Under the pieces are notes generated by a model. The model was not told the DNA's origin. It saw nothing but the letters and a program-made list of their open reading frames with translations, and did not search any database. The position numbers and the translations under genes were made by a program. A DNA stretch of 6,182 nucleotides from an uncultured archaeon (lineage in GTDB: Archaea; Halobacteriota; Methanosarcinia; Methanotrichales; Methanotrichaceae). The stretch is taken from positions 1 through 6,182 of the forward strand of contig CABMDX010000142.1 of assembly GCA_902385025.1 (NCBI GenBank), given 5' to 3'. Of this stretch, positions 1 through 6,182 are shown one piece after another (within the stretch, counting starts at the first letter, position 1; every line of letters begins with the position of its first letter).

Positions 1-136
1 CAATATTGATGTAGGGATCGATCTTGATAGCCGTAACCTTATAGCCCCTGTTCATGAGCAGCCTGCCGATGGAAGCCGCAGTTATGCCCTTTCCAAGGCC
101 GCTCATAACCCCGCCTGTGACCACGATGTATCTCAT
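1..136 (-). CDS. pyrG: CTP synthase, N-terminal 45 residues only (3' part lies beyond the left edge)
   Basis: CTP synthase makes CTP from UTP, ATP and glutamine-derived ammonia in the cytoplasm, the last step of pyrimidine nucleotide synthesis. The visible 45 residues start [19 protein letters not shown] and continue to an IKIDPYINI motif. This is the N-terminal synthetase (amidoligase) domain with its P-loop-like GLGKG (lysine 16), followed by the conserved K-x-DPYIN segment near residues 38-45. The ATG at 134-136 gives exactly the family's usual N-terminus. It lies 2 bases after the TGA of the preceding gene, so translation is probably coupled. The upstream stretch GAAGGCGTGA is only a weak Shine-Dalgarno. 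The glutaminase domain and most of the enzyme are outside the window. The family call is near certain; nothing can be said about the rest of the protein. Confidence 0.96.
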   Translation of the reverse strand, partial: MRYIVVTGGVMSGLGKGITAASIGRLLMNRGYKVTAIKIDPYINI

Positions 137-138
137 AT

Positions 139-1461
139 TCACGCCTTCAGGAGTGTTGCCGCTCCGTATATGATAAGGGTAACGATCAATATGGACGACC
201 CCAGCGCCCCTGGAAACTCTGGAATCCTCTCAAAGATAAACGTCATGGATAAAACCACGACCAAAGCCAGGAAAATAGCAGCAGGAATTATTGTTTCGGC
301 TCCGAAGCCGCCCAGGATGCCGGACCCTTCCCTTTTGTCGTAGTCCTCGTAGCCGACATCCTCTTCCTCGGATGACTCCTCTGCCTGGGAAATGATCTCT
401 CTGCTCTCGCTATCCACGTCCTGCCGAAAGCCCTGATATTCCTCCTGGACGCCGGAAAGAGGTGCATTTGCCTCTGGAAATCCCGACGCGGAATTGGCCT
501 GCCCCGGCAGAGATCCCTGCAAGCGGTGAAGTTTCCGGGAATCGGGCCCAGCACCGCGGGAGACTTCGGCTTCAGGAACAAAGTCGTCATCTATCTGTCC
601 TTCATAGCTCCGCCTTTCCCTTCGGCTACCATCCAAGGATGGGTCGAGGCTGCTATCCGCAGTATGGTTGATGCGTCTATTGACCGGTTCGTCAGAGCTG
701 ATCGAATCTTCCTCGTCGCTTTGCATTTCCCTGCGATGCGCCGAAATTCCCTCAATAATGCGCGGCCTCCTGGCAGATTTATACCTTTGCAGGTCGCGCT
801 CTCTGGAAAAAGAGATGCGCGGGGACTCCGGTTCCATATCATCCCCGTCATCTGCATTTTTCCTACGCTTCGGGATAAATAGGTCGTCCGCATCCTCTGC
901 ATCATCTTCGCTTTCTGTGTCATCATCGCCTTTAGCGGACTCTTCATCCAGGGTTTCGTCTTCCTGATCGTTATCAGGTTCTTCGTCCCGGTCGTAATCT
1001 CTTATGGCAGCATCTTGCTCATCATCTTCGGCATCTTCAAGATAGTCATCATCTCTATCCGAATCGCCGCTCCCTTGATTATTCTTCAAGTTTCTGTCCC
1101 CCTGCAGACCCGGATTTGTATTGTCACTCCCCAAAACACCGGAATCACGCACAAGAGTTATGGGCACCCGGCTTTTGCCCGTGCTGCTGGTTAAAAGAAT
1201 TTCGCCGTCCAGACGCATTTTATTGTCAGGCATCCTGACCATGATGGGTATGAGTTCCTCTTGGCCCACATGATGCTCCTCGGTCTTCAGGCGAACGCTT
1301 TTAAAGACCGGATCGCTGGCCACAAGGGATATGATGGAAGGGGCTCCGTGGTTCACGACCTTTAGATTGAAGATGGTCTCCTCTCCTGGAAGGAGGCGAA
1401 GAACTATGGGCTTTGCTTTCAATGAGCCGTTATTGATGTGAACGATCCGGTCCAATCCCAA
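139..1461 (-). CDS. Membrane-anchored protein with N-terminal beta-sandwich-like domain, long acidic disordered linker and C-terminal two-helix hairpin; function unknown
   Basis: This 440-residue protein has no enzyme motif that I recognise. Residues about 1-105 look like an all-beta, Ig-like domain ([17 protein letters not shown], then alternating strands to about VPITLVRD at 99-106). Residues about 110-380 are low complexity: a very acidic D/E tract at 134-213, a basic PKRRK patch at 197-201, then a mixed Arg/Ser/Asp/Glu stretch to 290 and another acidic run at 359-375. Two hydrophobic helices follow (about 390-410 and 418-438) joined by a short ERIPEFPG loop, leaving only KA at the end. 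No signal peptide is visible, so the N-domain may be cytoplasmic and held by a tail hairpin. The architecture recalls small archaeal proteins grouped as DUF7524, but that is a recollection. The start is TTG at 1459-1461; a second TTG at 1453-1455 is possible. No in-frame ATG exists upstream. It has its own promoter and is co-transcribed with pyrG. Confidence 0.85.
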   Translation of the reverse strand: MGLDRIVHINNGSLKAKPIVLRLLPGEETIFNLKVVNHGAPSIISLVASDPVFKSVRLKTEEHHVGQEELIPIMVRMPDNKMRLDGEILLTSSTGKSRVPITLVRDSGVLGSDNTNPGLQGDRNLKNNQGSGDSDRDDDYLEDAEDDEQDAAIRDYDRDEEPDNDQEDETLDEESAKGDDDTESEDDAEDADDLFIPKRRKNADDGDDMEPESPRISFSRERDLQRYKSARRPRIIEGISAHRREMQSDEEDSISSDEPVNRRINHTADSSLDPSLDGSRRERRSYEGQIDDDFVPEAEVSRGAGPDSRKLHRLQGSLPGQANSASGFPEANAPLSGVQEEYQGFRQDVDSESREIISQAEESSEEEDVGYEDYDKREGSGILGGFGAETIIPAAIFLALVVVLSMTFIFERIPEFPGALGSSILIVTLIIYGAATLLKA

Positions 1462-1493
1462 CCCCCAAAGGAATGGTATTGCGCATAATATTG

Positions 1494-1507
1494 TATAAAT
1501 ATTTCGC
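1494..1507 (-). promoter_or_regulatory. Archaeal BRE/TATA promoter for the acidic membrane protein-pyrG unit
   Basis: Read on the minus strand, GCGAAA (1507-1502, BRE-like) is followed by TTTATA (1499-1494). Transcription normally begins about 25 bases downstream of the TATA centre, here near 1471. That leaves a leader of roughly 10 bases before the TTG at 1461. The box lies between the Trm112 stop codon (1520) and the next start, in an A/T-rich 58-base spacer. No purine-rich Shine-Dalgarno is present; only a run of G (GGGGG) touches the start. Confidence 0.65.
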
Positions 1508-1519
1508 CTGTAAATCTTC

Positions 1520-1702
1520 TTAATCTCTGAGATCAGGTGGCAGCATATTCGGTATGCAGTCTTCTATGGGATAGCACTCTTTGCAGCCCTGGCAGCAAAG
1601 CTTTCCAGTTACGATTTCCGACTCATTCTCTTCGAAGACCTCCAGCGTGAGGTCTCCTTTGCATAGCGGACAGGCCAGAATTTCGAGAAGATCGCGTTTC
1701 AT
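1520..1702 (-). CDS. Trm112-like zinc-binding protein (probable methyltransferase activator subunit)
   Basis: This 60-residue protein begins MKRDLLEILACPLCKGDLTL and contains CPLC (Cys11, Cys14), then CQGC (Cys37, Cys40) followed by YPI (44-46) and IPNMLP. This is the Trm112/UPF0434 zinc-ribbon pattern. In archaea and eukaryotes Trm112 binds and stabilises SAM-dependent methyltransferases acting on tRNA, rRNA or release factor eRF1/aRF1. No methyltransferase gene is in the window, so any partner is encoded elsewhere. The ATG at 1700-1702 is chosen over an upstream in-frame ATG at 1769-1771, which would add 23 non-conserved residues, overlap the preceding gene's stop and lie upstream of the TATA box. 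Three extra cysteines (36, 43 and 49) are unusual beyond the four expected zinc ligands. No Shine-Dalgarno precedes the start, consistent with a leaderless transcript. Confidence 0.9.
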   Translation of the reverse strand: MKRDLLEILACPLCKGDLTLEVFEENESEIVTGKLCCQGCKECYPIEDCIPNMLPPDLRD

Positions 1703-1728
1703 GGGTCTGAATTTAGCATTTGAAGAAG

Positions 1729-1740
1729 TATAAACCTTTG
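1729..1740 (-). promoter_or_regulatory. Archaeal promoter for the Trm112-like gene, predicted leaderless start
   Basis: On the minus strand CAAAG (1740-1736) is followed by GTTTATA (1735-1729), a good BRE plus TATA arrangement. A start site about 25 bases beyond the TATA centre falls near 1706, within about 5 bases of the ATG at 1702, so the message should have almost no leader. The 65-base gap after the amidohydrolase stop holds this promoter; I see no strong T-tract terminator in it. Confidence 0.65.
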
Positions 1741-1767
1741 GCTCAAGGCCCGGGAGAGGATCGCGTC

Positions 1768-2565
1768 TCACTCCAGCCCAAGAATCCGGGCAGCATTTCT
1801 CCAGAGAATGGCCTCATTATCAGCCTCGGAGAAGCCGAGCCCGATAATTATCTGCGCCGCCCGCCCGGGGTCTTCCCAGGGGTAGTCACTGCCAAAAAGA
1901 ATCCTCTCCGGGCCAATATCCTCGATCATCTCTATCATCTCCAGAGGCCCCATGTAAAAAGATACATAAGCAGTATCAAAGCAAACCCGCCCCCTGGCAG
2001 GCAGAATATATTTGCGCACATCATCCCACATGCGCAGGCCCCCCAGATGAGCCAGCTCAAGATTCAGCTCGGGATAGCATTCAATGGTCCTCGCAAAGCG
2101 CTCCGGAGTGCCATAGACCTCTGGGCGGTTCAGAGGGTCCCGACCGGCGTGAGTTACAAGAAGCATCTTTCTATCTATCACCGCCTCATAAAAGCGCTCC
2201 ATTCTCGGATCGTCGGGATAAAACTCCTGCAGAAGAGGCATCATCTTGATGCCCCTGACGCCCGCCTCCGCCAGACGATCTAGCTCCTGCTCCAGATTTG
2301 ACATAAAGGGATGCACCGCACCAAAGGCGATCAGCCCATCTCCTGAGACTGACAGAACCCAGTCGTTGAGTCCCGGGAAATCCTCGCAGCCCTTGGCCAG
2401 TGGCAGGAGCACAGACCTGGCTATTCCCGAGCGATTCATGCGCAGACGAAGGTCCTCCGGCGCACCGGTGCCTGGCACTTCTACCTTCAGCTTCCTTTTG
2501 GCGGCGGGAAGAATTTTTGCGGCAACCGCTTCCGGGTAGATGTGCGTGTGGAAATCTATGATTAT
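1768..2565 (-). CDS. Amidohydrolase-2 family metal-dependent hydrolase, apparent ATA start codon
   Basis: This TIM-barrel hydrolase is 265 residues when read from ATA at 2563-2565. The metal and catalytic residues of the amidohydrolase_2 (ACMSD/resorcylate decarboxylase-like) family are all visible: DFHTH (His6, His8), GIKMMP (Lys107), LLVTHAG (His139), LELAHLGG (His173) and LFGSDYPW (Asp227). These enzymes are cytoplasmic hydrolases or decarboxylases; the substrate cannot be told from sequence. The first ordinary start codon is GTG at 2476-2478, which would delete the strand carrying HxH and give 236 residues, so it is unlikely to be the real start. The ATA start would give MIIDFHTH, the usual N-terminus of the family. 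It overlaps the top6A stop by 4 bases (ATAA), where ATGA would be ordinary. Upstream the frame is open only to a TAG about 27 bases away, with no ATG, GTG or TTG. The family is certain and the start is inferred. A role linked to topoisomerase VI is not implied. Confidence 0.88.
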   Translation of the reverse strand: MIIDFHTHIYPEAVAAKILPAAKRKLKVEVPGTGAPEDLRLRMNRSGIARSVLLPLAKGCEDFPGLNDWVLSVSGDGLIAFGAVHPFMSNLEQELDRLAEAGVRGIKMMPLLQEFYPDDPRMERFYEAVIDRKMLLVTHAGRDPLNRPEVYGTPERFARTIECYPELNLELAHLGGLRMWDDVRKYILPARGRVCFDTAYVSFYMGPLEMIEMIEDIGPERILFGSDYPWEDPGRAAQIIIGLGFSEADNEAILWRNAARILGLE

Positions 2566-3749
2566 ATTATCCCCATCTCGCTGAGCCTATCCGGCAAATA
2601 GGTCTTGGTAACATAATCCAGCCCCTTGCCGGCAAAGGCCTGCTGCTCTGCCTTTCTCTTCAGATCCATCTGCAGCTTTATCTGCTTTTCCCAGTAGGGC
2701 GTATTGAACCTGGGATCGGTAAGTTCGCTTTTCAGCGCCTGAACATCCTGATCGGTGAGCTTATCGGTAGAGAGGTTGTAGTCCACGATATCGCTGGGCT
2801 GCACCCCAAGAAAGTGCGCAGTGGGCGTTACGAGATGCTCGGAGAGGTGTGCGCTCTTGATGGCGCCATAGGCGATGCTGGCAAAGATGCGATAAGACCA
2901 GGGATCACCATCCGTAAATACGACCACCGGAAGATTCAATTCGGCATTGAGCCTCTTTATGATGCGACGCGTGGACCTAGCTGGCTGGCCCTTGATATGC
3001 ACCAGGATGGCCTTGTAATCCTCATCAAACCCGTTCTCAATCAGCCTGGCATACATTCCGCCAGTCTCAATTGCCATGACCATTTTTGCATCGTGGCTCA
3101 AAAACTCGATGTTATCCACATTGAAAGGTATCTGATATCCCGCCTCGCCCACGTCCTCCTGGCAGTGCATCTCCTTTTCTCCGCGGCGCGTCTGCTCCTT
3201 CAGACGCAGAGGGCCGAAGACCGCAGCTCCATCTTCCTCAGGCCGGACATGAAAGTCCTCTCTGTGCAGGCTGGTGACAATCTCCAGATCCTCGATCAAC
3301 CGGTCGCTCTCCGCCTGCTCATGGAACTTGGCGATATCCCAGTTCTCTGAGATGTAATAGATCTCTCTTAAGGTCGAGCCGCGGTTGTTTTTAAGGTGCT
3401 CTTTGAGGAGCAGCTCCGAGAGATGAACGGTTTTGAGAAGGGTCTTGGCGACCCGAACGGTTTTAACACTGCGCAGCGTCTCCTGATTTCCATAGACCCA
3501 GACATCATCTTTGGCGGAGAACTCGATATTGCCCTTTGTGCGGGAGGGAAGAGAGATATGGGGCACAATGCCCTGCTGGAACTGACCATAAAGAAGCTGT
3601 GCGAGACCTATCAGCTTGTCCTGAGCAATGCGAGATTTTTCGATTCTATGTGCAGCTTCAATTCTGCCAACCTGACCGTCGATTTCATCCATCTTTTCCA
3701 AGTCATCGGACTTCCGAGAGGATTTCCTTGACTTCGCAGATCTCTCCAT
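2562..3749 (-). CDS. top6A: DNA topoisomerase VI subunit A (Spo11-like DNA-cleaving subunit)
   Basis: This is the DNA-cleaving half of the type IIB topoisomerase, which relaxes and decatenates DNA as an A2B2 tetramer. The 395 residues show the 5Y-CAP (winged-helix) domain with the [11 protein letters not shown] motif, where Tyr132 (the second Tyr) is the expected nucleophile. The Toprim domain follows with Glu228 (AIETGG) and the DGDPW motif (Asp280, Asp282), which bind magnesium. The C-terminal region ([30 protein letters not shown]) is typical of archaeal Top6A. The ATG at 3747-3749 is supported by a near-perfect Shine-Dalgarno 7 bases upstream. The first 20-30 residues are a charged, Lys/Ser-rich extension ([16 protein letters not shown]) before the conserved part, making the protein somewhat longer than I expect for the family. 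It follows top6B by 4 bases, and its TAA overlaps the next gene's proposed ATA start. No key residue is missing. Confidence 0.98.
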   Translation of the reverse strand: MERSAKSRKSSRKSDDLEKMDEIDGQVGRIEAAHRIEKSRIAQDKLIGLAQLLYGQFQQGIVPHISLPSRTKGNIEFSAKDDVWVYGNQETLRSVKTVRVAKTLLKTVHLSELLLKEHLKNNRGSTLREIYYISENWDIAKFHEQAESDRLIEDLEIVTSLHREDFHVRPEEDGAAVFGPLRLKEQTRRGEKEMHCQEDVGEAGYQIPFNVDNIEFLSHDAKMVMAIETGGMYARLIENGFDEDYKAILVHIKGQPARSTRRIIKRLNAELNLPVVVFTDGDPWSYRIFASIAYGAIKSAHLSEHLVTPTAHFLGVQPSDIVDYNLSTDKLTDQDVQALKSELTDPRFNTPYWEKQIKLQMDLKRKAEQQAFAGKGLDYVTKTYLPDRLSEMGII

Positions 3750-3753
3750 TTTA

Positions 3754-5589
3754 TCAGATCACCCTGGCGCCAGTGACAATTTCCGAATCAAGGCCCTCAA
3801 CAACTGGCTCGCTATGGGGCATGCTATCGGAGTGAATGCTATAGCTGACGGTGGTGCTCTCACCCGGACCCACAGAGAGCTTCCAGTGATGATCGTAGCC
3901 GTCTCCTATGGGAATTACCCTGGCCTCAGGAGAGACTGCGACTGCCTCCTCTGCAAGCAGTTCATGCAATTTGAAGGCCCTAACAGAATCGCTATGGTTT
4001 TCCACCACTATGCTGACCGAGGTCAGGCCGTTTTGGGCAAGCCGTCGCCTGAAGATGAGAAGGTTGCCCATGATCTTGGCCACCACCGGCCCGATATCTG
4101 GCACATCCTTCTCCAGGACATCAGAGAGCTTTTGGGCGATCCTGGGCAGGATCTTTCTGATGATCTCCTCCTTCTCCCTTCGCTCGGAGAGGACGATCTG
4201 CCGGCTGAGGTAGCGGCGCAGCTTTCGTGCCACCTCTTTCAGACCGAGGTCGATTTCCACCAGGATTTCAGGCACATCGGCCACGGCATCTTTGCTCTCC
4301 GAGGTGAATGGGATATTGGTCGAGGCGACATGCAACAGAAGCACTGCCGGGCCTGTGGGCACCCCGCTGCCGGTGGGCTGGCCCAGGGAATAGTTCTTCC
4401 ATAAGACGCCCTCCACCGCATGGGTCATGGCACATGCACCTTGCTGGTAGACTAGAGGCACGCGGTTTGCAAAGCGCAGGATCTCCACACGGCCCTCTTT
4501 CTCCAGCTCGCCGCCATATCCCAGGCCCACCTCCACCAGGAAGGGGTTGCCAGAGTAGACTGAGACGGGCCGAACTGTGGTGGCGATAAAGTCCAGGCGA
4601 AATTCCTTCTCAAGGCCTGCCTTGACCAGCTCCTCGCCGATCGGAGAGAGACAGTCCACGGGAGGAGATTTGACCTTTATCTGCTTGAAGGCAGCCAGAA
4701 GACGCTTTGCTTCCTCATGGTCAAGGCTTGCGGGCGGGCGATCCTCGTCAAGCGCGGCCCTGCTGCACAGCTCCTGGGCGGATATGGAGCCGATGGATGA
4801 GAAGGTCTCTTTCAAGAAGACGCGCAGCTTCTTTTTGTCGGTGTAGCGCAGAAGCTTGATCAGCTCGCCAAGCTCAATTCCAGCTGGGTGGGGCTGGATG
4901 GCATAGGCCTTCTTCGGCAGGCTCTCCGTGACCCTCTCGAAGACCACCATATTGCCTTCCGGCTCAACGAGGGTCAGGCGGGCATGGGGATTGACGATGG
5001 CAGCGCTCTTGAGTGAGCCATAGACCGATTGACGCCTGCTGCGCACATAGGAGCCTTCCATCTCCAGCTCCACGCGCGTGCCTCTGGGTCGCTCCCATTC
5101 CACCTCGTTTTCGAGCAGAATCTCGGGCTCATTTTTGGCCGTATTTATCATCAGCTCGCAGTAATGGGCAGGCCTGCCGGGGCCGATCTTGGATATGACC
5201 CGGGTGGGCTTGCCGCTGGTAAGCTGGGAATAAAGGACTGCTGCAGAGATGCCGATGCCCTGCTGGCCGCGACTCTGGCGCAGAGTGTGAAAGCGTGAGC
5301 CATAGAGCAGCTTGGCAAATACCCGGGGAACCTCTTCCGCTACAATGCCCGGGCCATTGTCTTCCACGATAACCTGATAATAATCGCCGCTCTGTTTTAT
5401 CTGCACAAAGATGTCCGGCAGTATCCCAGCATCTTCGCAGGCATCCAGAGAATTGTCCACTGCCTCCTTCACACAGGTGATCAGCGCTCTAGGCGCGGAG
5501 TCAAAACCCAGGATCTGACGGTTTTTCTCAAAAAATTCAGCTACGGAGATGGCCTTCTGCTGACGGGCCAGCTCCAGAGCAATTTCCAT
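3754..5589 (-). CDS. top6B: DNA topoisomerase VI subunit B (GHKL ATPase subunit)
   Basis: This is the ATP-driven clamp subunit that dimerises on ATP binding and drives strand passage by Top6A. The 611 residues show a Bergerat/GHKL ATPase fold: [10 protein letters not shown] (Glu42 general base, Asn46), VEDNGPGI (Asp77), [11 protein letters not shown], and the ATP lid with GQQGIGIS (108-115). A helix-two-turn-helix-like segment follows at about 230-310. The transducer domain then carries the switch lysine in [10 protein letters not shown] (Lys433). A long helix (about 445-520) leads to a C-terminal beta domain (about 523-611) resembling the Ig-like extension of Methanosarcina Top6B. The ATG at 5587-5589 lies 15 bases after the stop of the RAM-domain gene. 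No Shine-Dalgarno is visible: the spacer is pyrimidines only, so translation may depend on readthrough from the upstream gene. All catalytic motifs are intact. Confidence 0.98.
   Translation of the reverse strand: MEIALELARQQKAISVAEFFEKNRQILGFDSAPRALITCVKEAVDNSLDACEDAGILPDIFVQIKQSGDYYQVIVEDNGPGIVAEEVPRVFAKLLYGSRFHTLRQSRGQQGIGISAAVLYSQLTSGKPTRVISKIGPGRPAHYCELMINTAKNEPEILLENEVEWERPRGTRVELEMEGSYVRSRRQSVYGSLKSAAIVNPHARLTLVEPEGNMVVFERVTESLPKKAYAIQPHPAGIELGELIKLLRYTDKKKLRVFLKETFSSIGSISAQELCSRAALDEDRPPASLDHEEAKRLLAAFKQIKVKSPPVDCLSPIGEELVKAGLEKEFRLDFIATTVRPVSVYSGNPFLVEVGLGYGGELEKEGRVEILRFANRVPLVYQQGACAMTHAVEGVLWKNYSLGQPTGSGVPTGPAVLLLHVASTNIPFTSESKDAVADVPEILVEIDLGLKEVARKLRRYLSRQIVLSERREKEEIIRKILPRIAQKLSDVLEKDVPDIGPVVAKIMGNLLIFRRRLAQNGLTSVSIVVENHSDSVRAFKLHELLAEEAVAVSPEARVIPIGDGYDHHWKLSVGPGESTTVSYSIHSDSMPHSEPVVEGLDSEIVTGARVI
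3757..3764 (-). promoter_or_regulatory. Strong Shine-Dalgarno for top6A, embedded in the last codons of top6B
   Basis: On the minus strand GGGTGATC (3764-3757) matches the archaeal 16S rRNA complement GGAGGTGATC. It lies 7 bases before the top6A ATG. It is formed by the last codons of top6B (Arg-Val-Ile, AGG GTG ATC) directly before the TGA, so termination on top6B and initiation on top6A take place in the same place. This favours equal output of the two subunits. Confidence 0.85.
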
Positions 5590-5604
5590 AAAAGGGAAAA
5601 AGGG
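5590..5604 (-). other. Pyrimidine-only spacer between the RAM-domain gene and top6B
   Basis: The 15 bases between the TAG of the Lrp-like gene and the top6B ATG read CCCTTTTTCCCTTTT on the minus strand. There is no purine and so no Shine-Dalgarno. Runs of five and four T could allow partial archaeal transcription termination, which would reduce top6B-top6A expression relative to the upstream gene. This role is inference. Confidence 0.4.
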
Positions 5605-5835
5605 CTAGAGTTCAGCCCCAACCACGGTTTGGGTAGCAGTGACGTTGTCTATCTCACGAATAACGTCTACGAGCTTGTTGAGTATGCTCAGGCCCTCGAC
5701 CTCGATGATGACCACGAAGTCGAACTCGCCGAAGACGTGGTAGACGTCCTTGATGCCCTCGATATCTTGCAGAGCATTGTAGACGGTCTTCTCCTGTCCT
5801 GGCACCACCTTCACCATCGTTACTCCAATTACCAT
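5605..5835 (-). CDS. Stand-alone Lrp/AsnC ligand-binding (RAM) domain protein, no DNA-binding domain
   Basis: This 76-residue protein covers one complete RAM (regulation of amino-acid metabolism) domain: MVIGVTMVKVVPGQE, a helix, GIKDVYHVFGEFDFVVIIEV (28-47), a second helix and the final strand TATQTVVGAEL. The fold is a beta-alpha-beta-beta-alpha-beta ferredoxin-like unit that in Lrp proteins dimerises or octamerises and binds amino acids. The helix-turn-helix is absent and not merely truncated: the promoter and Shine-Dalgarno sit directly upstream. An in-frame ATG at 5851-5853 would add six residues, but it falls before the predicted transcription start. ATG at 5833-5835 has GGGTGA 5 bases upstream and gives the family's usual N-terminus. 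Such proteins may act as free sensors or as partners of full Lrp regulators; the ligand cannot be inferred. It is the first gene of the predicted top6 operon. Confidence 0.92.
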   Translation of the reverse strand: MVIGVTMVKVVPGQEKTVYNALQDIEGIKDVYHVFGEFDFVVIIEVEGLSILNKLVDVIREIDNVTATQTVVGAEL

Positions 5836-5840
5836 TTGAT

Positions 5841-5846
5841 TCACCC
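5841..5846 (-). promoter_or_regulatory. Shine-Dalgarno deciding the start of the RAM-domain gene
   Basis: GGGTGA (5846-5841 on the minus strand, continuing AATC) resembles the archaeal consensus GGTGATC and lies 5 bases before ATG 5835. It falls inside the alternative six-residue N-terminal extension, which argues that the extension is not translated. Confidence 0.65.
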
Positions 5847-5868
5847 ATGCCATAAAGCTTCAGCACAT

Positions 5869-5884
5869 TATATAAAACTTTTCA
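5869..5884 (-). promoter_or_regulatory. Archaeal BRE/TATA promoter for the RAM protein-top6B-top6A-amidohydrolase operon
   Basis: TGAAAAG (5884-5878, BRE-like) is followed by TTTTATATA (5877-5869) on the minus strand. The BRE overlaps the stop codon of the upstream gene (TGA at 5884-5882). A start site about 25-27 bases past the TATA centre is near 5847, just upstream of the Shine-Dalgarno. This is the only good promoter seen ahead of the four-gene unit. Confidence 0.72.
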
Positions 5885-6182
5885 GCTCTTCTTGCCGAGG
5901 ATAATTGTCTCCACATCGTCGTCATTTCCCTGCTCTGGCCAGCCATTCAGAGATTCGCTCTTTTTGGACCTGCTCTTTTTAGCAGGAACCTTAGTCTCGG
6001 ATTCATCCGGAAGCGATTTTGCGCTCTCCGGGGATGGCCTGGCACCGGCTTCGAGCCTTTCGGAGATACCTGCTTTTTTCTGCAGCACGAGCCCTCCGCT
6101 TTCCAGATCCGCCTTGAGGGATGTCAGCGCGCGAATGACCATCTGCCGGTAATGCTCGATGTCTGTATGGTAATGCTCCAGG
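5882..6182 (-). CDS. Hypothetical protein, C-terminal 99 residues (5' end beyond the right edge)
   Basis: The frame is open to the right edge of the window (LEHYHTDIEHYRQ precedes the first visible Met at 6140-6142), so this is most likely the tail of a longer protein and not an 86-residue gene. The first 40 or so visible residues look helical and possibly coiled-coil (MVIRALTSLKADLESGGLVLQ). The remainder is a hydrophilic, probably disordered tail with a basic patch (KKSRSKKSES), an acidic patch (GNDDDVE) and a final ILGKKS. I do not recognise the family. It ends 46 bases before the RAM-domain gene, which has its own promoter in the gap, so the two need not be co-transcribed. Confidence 0.6.
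   Translation of the reverse strand, partial: LEHYHTDIEHYRQMVIRALTSLKADLESGGLVLQKKAGISERLEAGARPSPESAKSLPDESETKVPAKKSRSKKSESLNGWPEQGNDDDVETIILGKKS

Noticed and set aside
462..967. Overlapping open frames on the plus strand (for example 526-882 and 668-967) opposite the acidic protein
   Set aside because: They are antisense to biased Asp/Glu/Ser codons, have no promoter, no Shine-Dalgarno and no recognisable domain, so they are shadows of the low-complexity coding sequence.
832..1062. GAT/GAA-rich low-complexity tract considered as a DNA tandem repeat
   Set aside because: Spacing and codon choice are irregular and there is no repeating unit; it is explained by acidic amino-acid composition.
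1430..1486. Small upstream reading frame starting at ATG 1484-1486, overlapping the TTG start of the acidic protein
   Set aside because: It lies between the TATA box and the predicted transcription start (near 1471), so it should not be present in the mRNA.
1741..1767. GC-rich stretch with CCCGGG after the amidohydrolase, considered as a hairpin terminator
   Set aside because: No stable stem followed by a T tract is visible; pairing is short and interrupted.
1703..1771. 23-residue N-terminal extension of the Trm112-like protein from ATG 1769-1771
   Set aside because: The region contains the TATA box, overlaps the amidohydrolase stop and does not resemble the family, which begins just before the CPxC motif.
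1720..2283. A 187-codon plus-strand frame across the amidohydrolase gene
   Set aside because: The minus strand encodes a complete metal-dependent hydrolase there with all catalytic residues; the plus frame shows no domain or start signals and overlaps the Trm112 promoter.
2814..4404. Plus-strand frames of up to 196 codons opposite top6A and top6B
   Set aside because: Both strands cannot be reasonably coding here; the minus-strand proteins are unmistakable topoisomerase VI subunits.
5605..5835. RAM-domain gene considered as a truncated Lrp regulator pseudogene
   Set aside because: Upstream sequence holds a promoter and Shine-Dalgarno, not HTH remnants, and stand-alone RAM proteins of this length are a known class.

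Overview
The window looks like a compact piece of a methanogenic euryarchaeal chromosome. It carries both subunits of archaeal DNA topoisomerase VI, a stand-alone Lrp/AsnC ligand-binding domain, a Trm112-type zinc protein, an archaeal-style CTP synthase N-terminus and archaeal TATA/BRE promoters in place of bacterial -10/-35 boxes. The Top6B C-terminal extension, the CTP synthase opening ([14 protein letters not shown]) and the moderate GC content fit the order Methanosarcinales, most likely the Methanothrix (Methanosaeta) group. The genus is inferred from memory of these families, not from a search.

Every gene lies on the minus strand, so transcription runs from high to low coordinates, and no gene-free stretch exceeds about 65 bases. 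In that order the genes are: the C-terminal part of an unknown charged protein entering from the right edge (5882-6182); its own promoter followed by a 76-residue Lrp-like RAM-domain protein (5605-5835); top6B (3754-5589); top6A (2562-3749); and an amidohydrolase-2 family metal-dependent hydrolase (1768-2565). These last four are separated by 15 bases, 4 bases and a 4-base overlap, so they probably form one operon. A second promoter at about 1729-1740 drives a 60-residue Trm112-like protein (1520-1702), probably as a leaderless message. A third promoter at about 1494-1507 drives an acidic, low-complexity membrane-anchored protein (139-1461), which is followed after 2 bases by pyrG (136 down to the left edge).

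The most notable observation is the start of the amidohydrolase. The metal-binding HxH motif lies in frame upstream of the first ATG/GTG/TTG, and the only sensible start is an ATA that overlaps the top6A stop as ATAA. This is one G-to-A change away from the classic ATGA start/stop overlap. Other points of interest are the contrast between a perfect Shine-Dalgarno built into the last codons of top6B and the pyrimidine-only leader of top6B itself; a start re-call for the RAM protein supported by TATA and SD spacing; extra cysteines in the Trm112 protein; and the roughly 270-residue disordered acidic and RS-like linker of the protein preceding pyrG. I found no mobile element, CRISPR array, tRNA, rRNA or convincing new multi-gene system.
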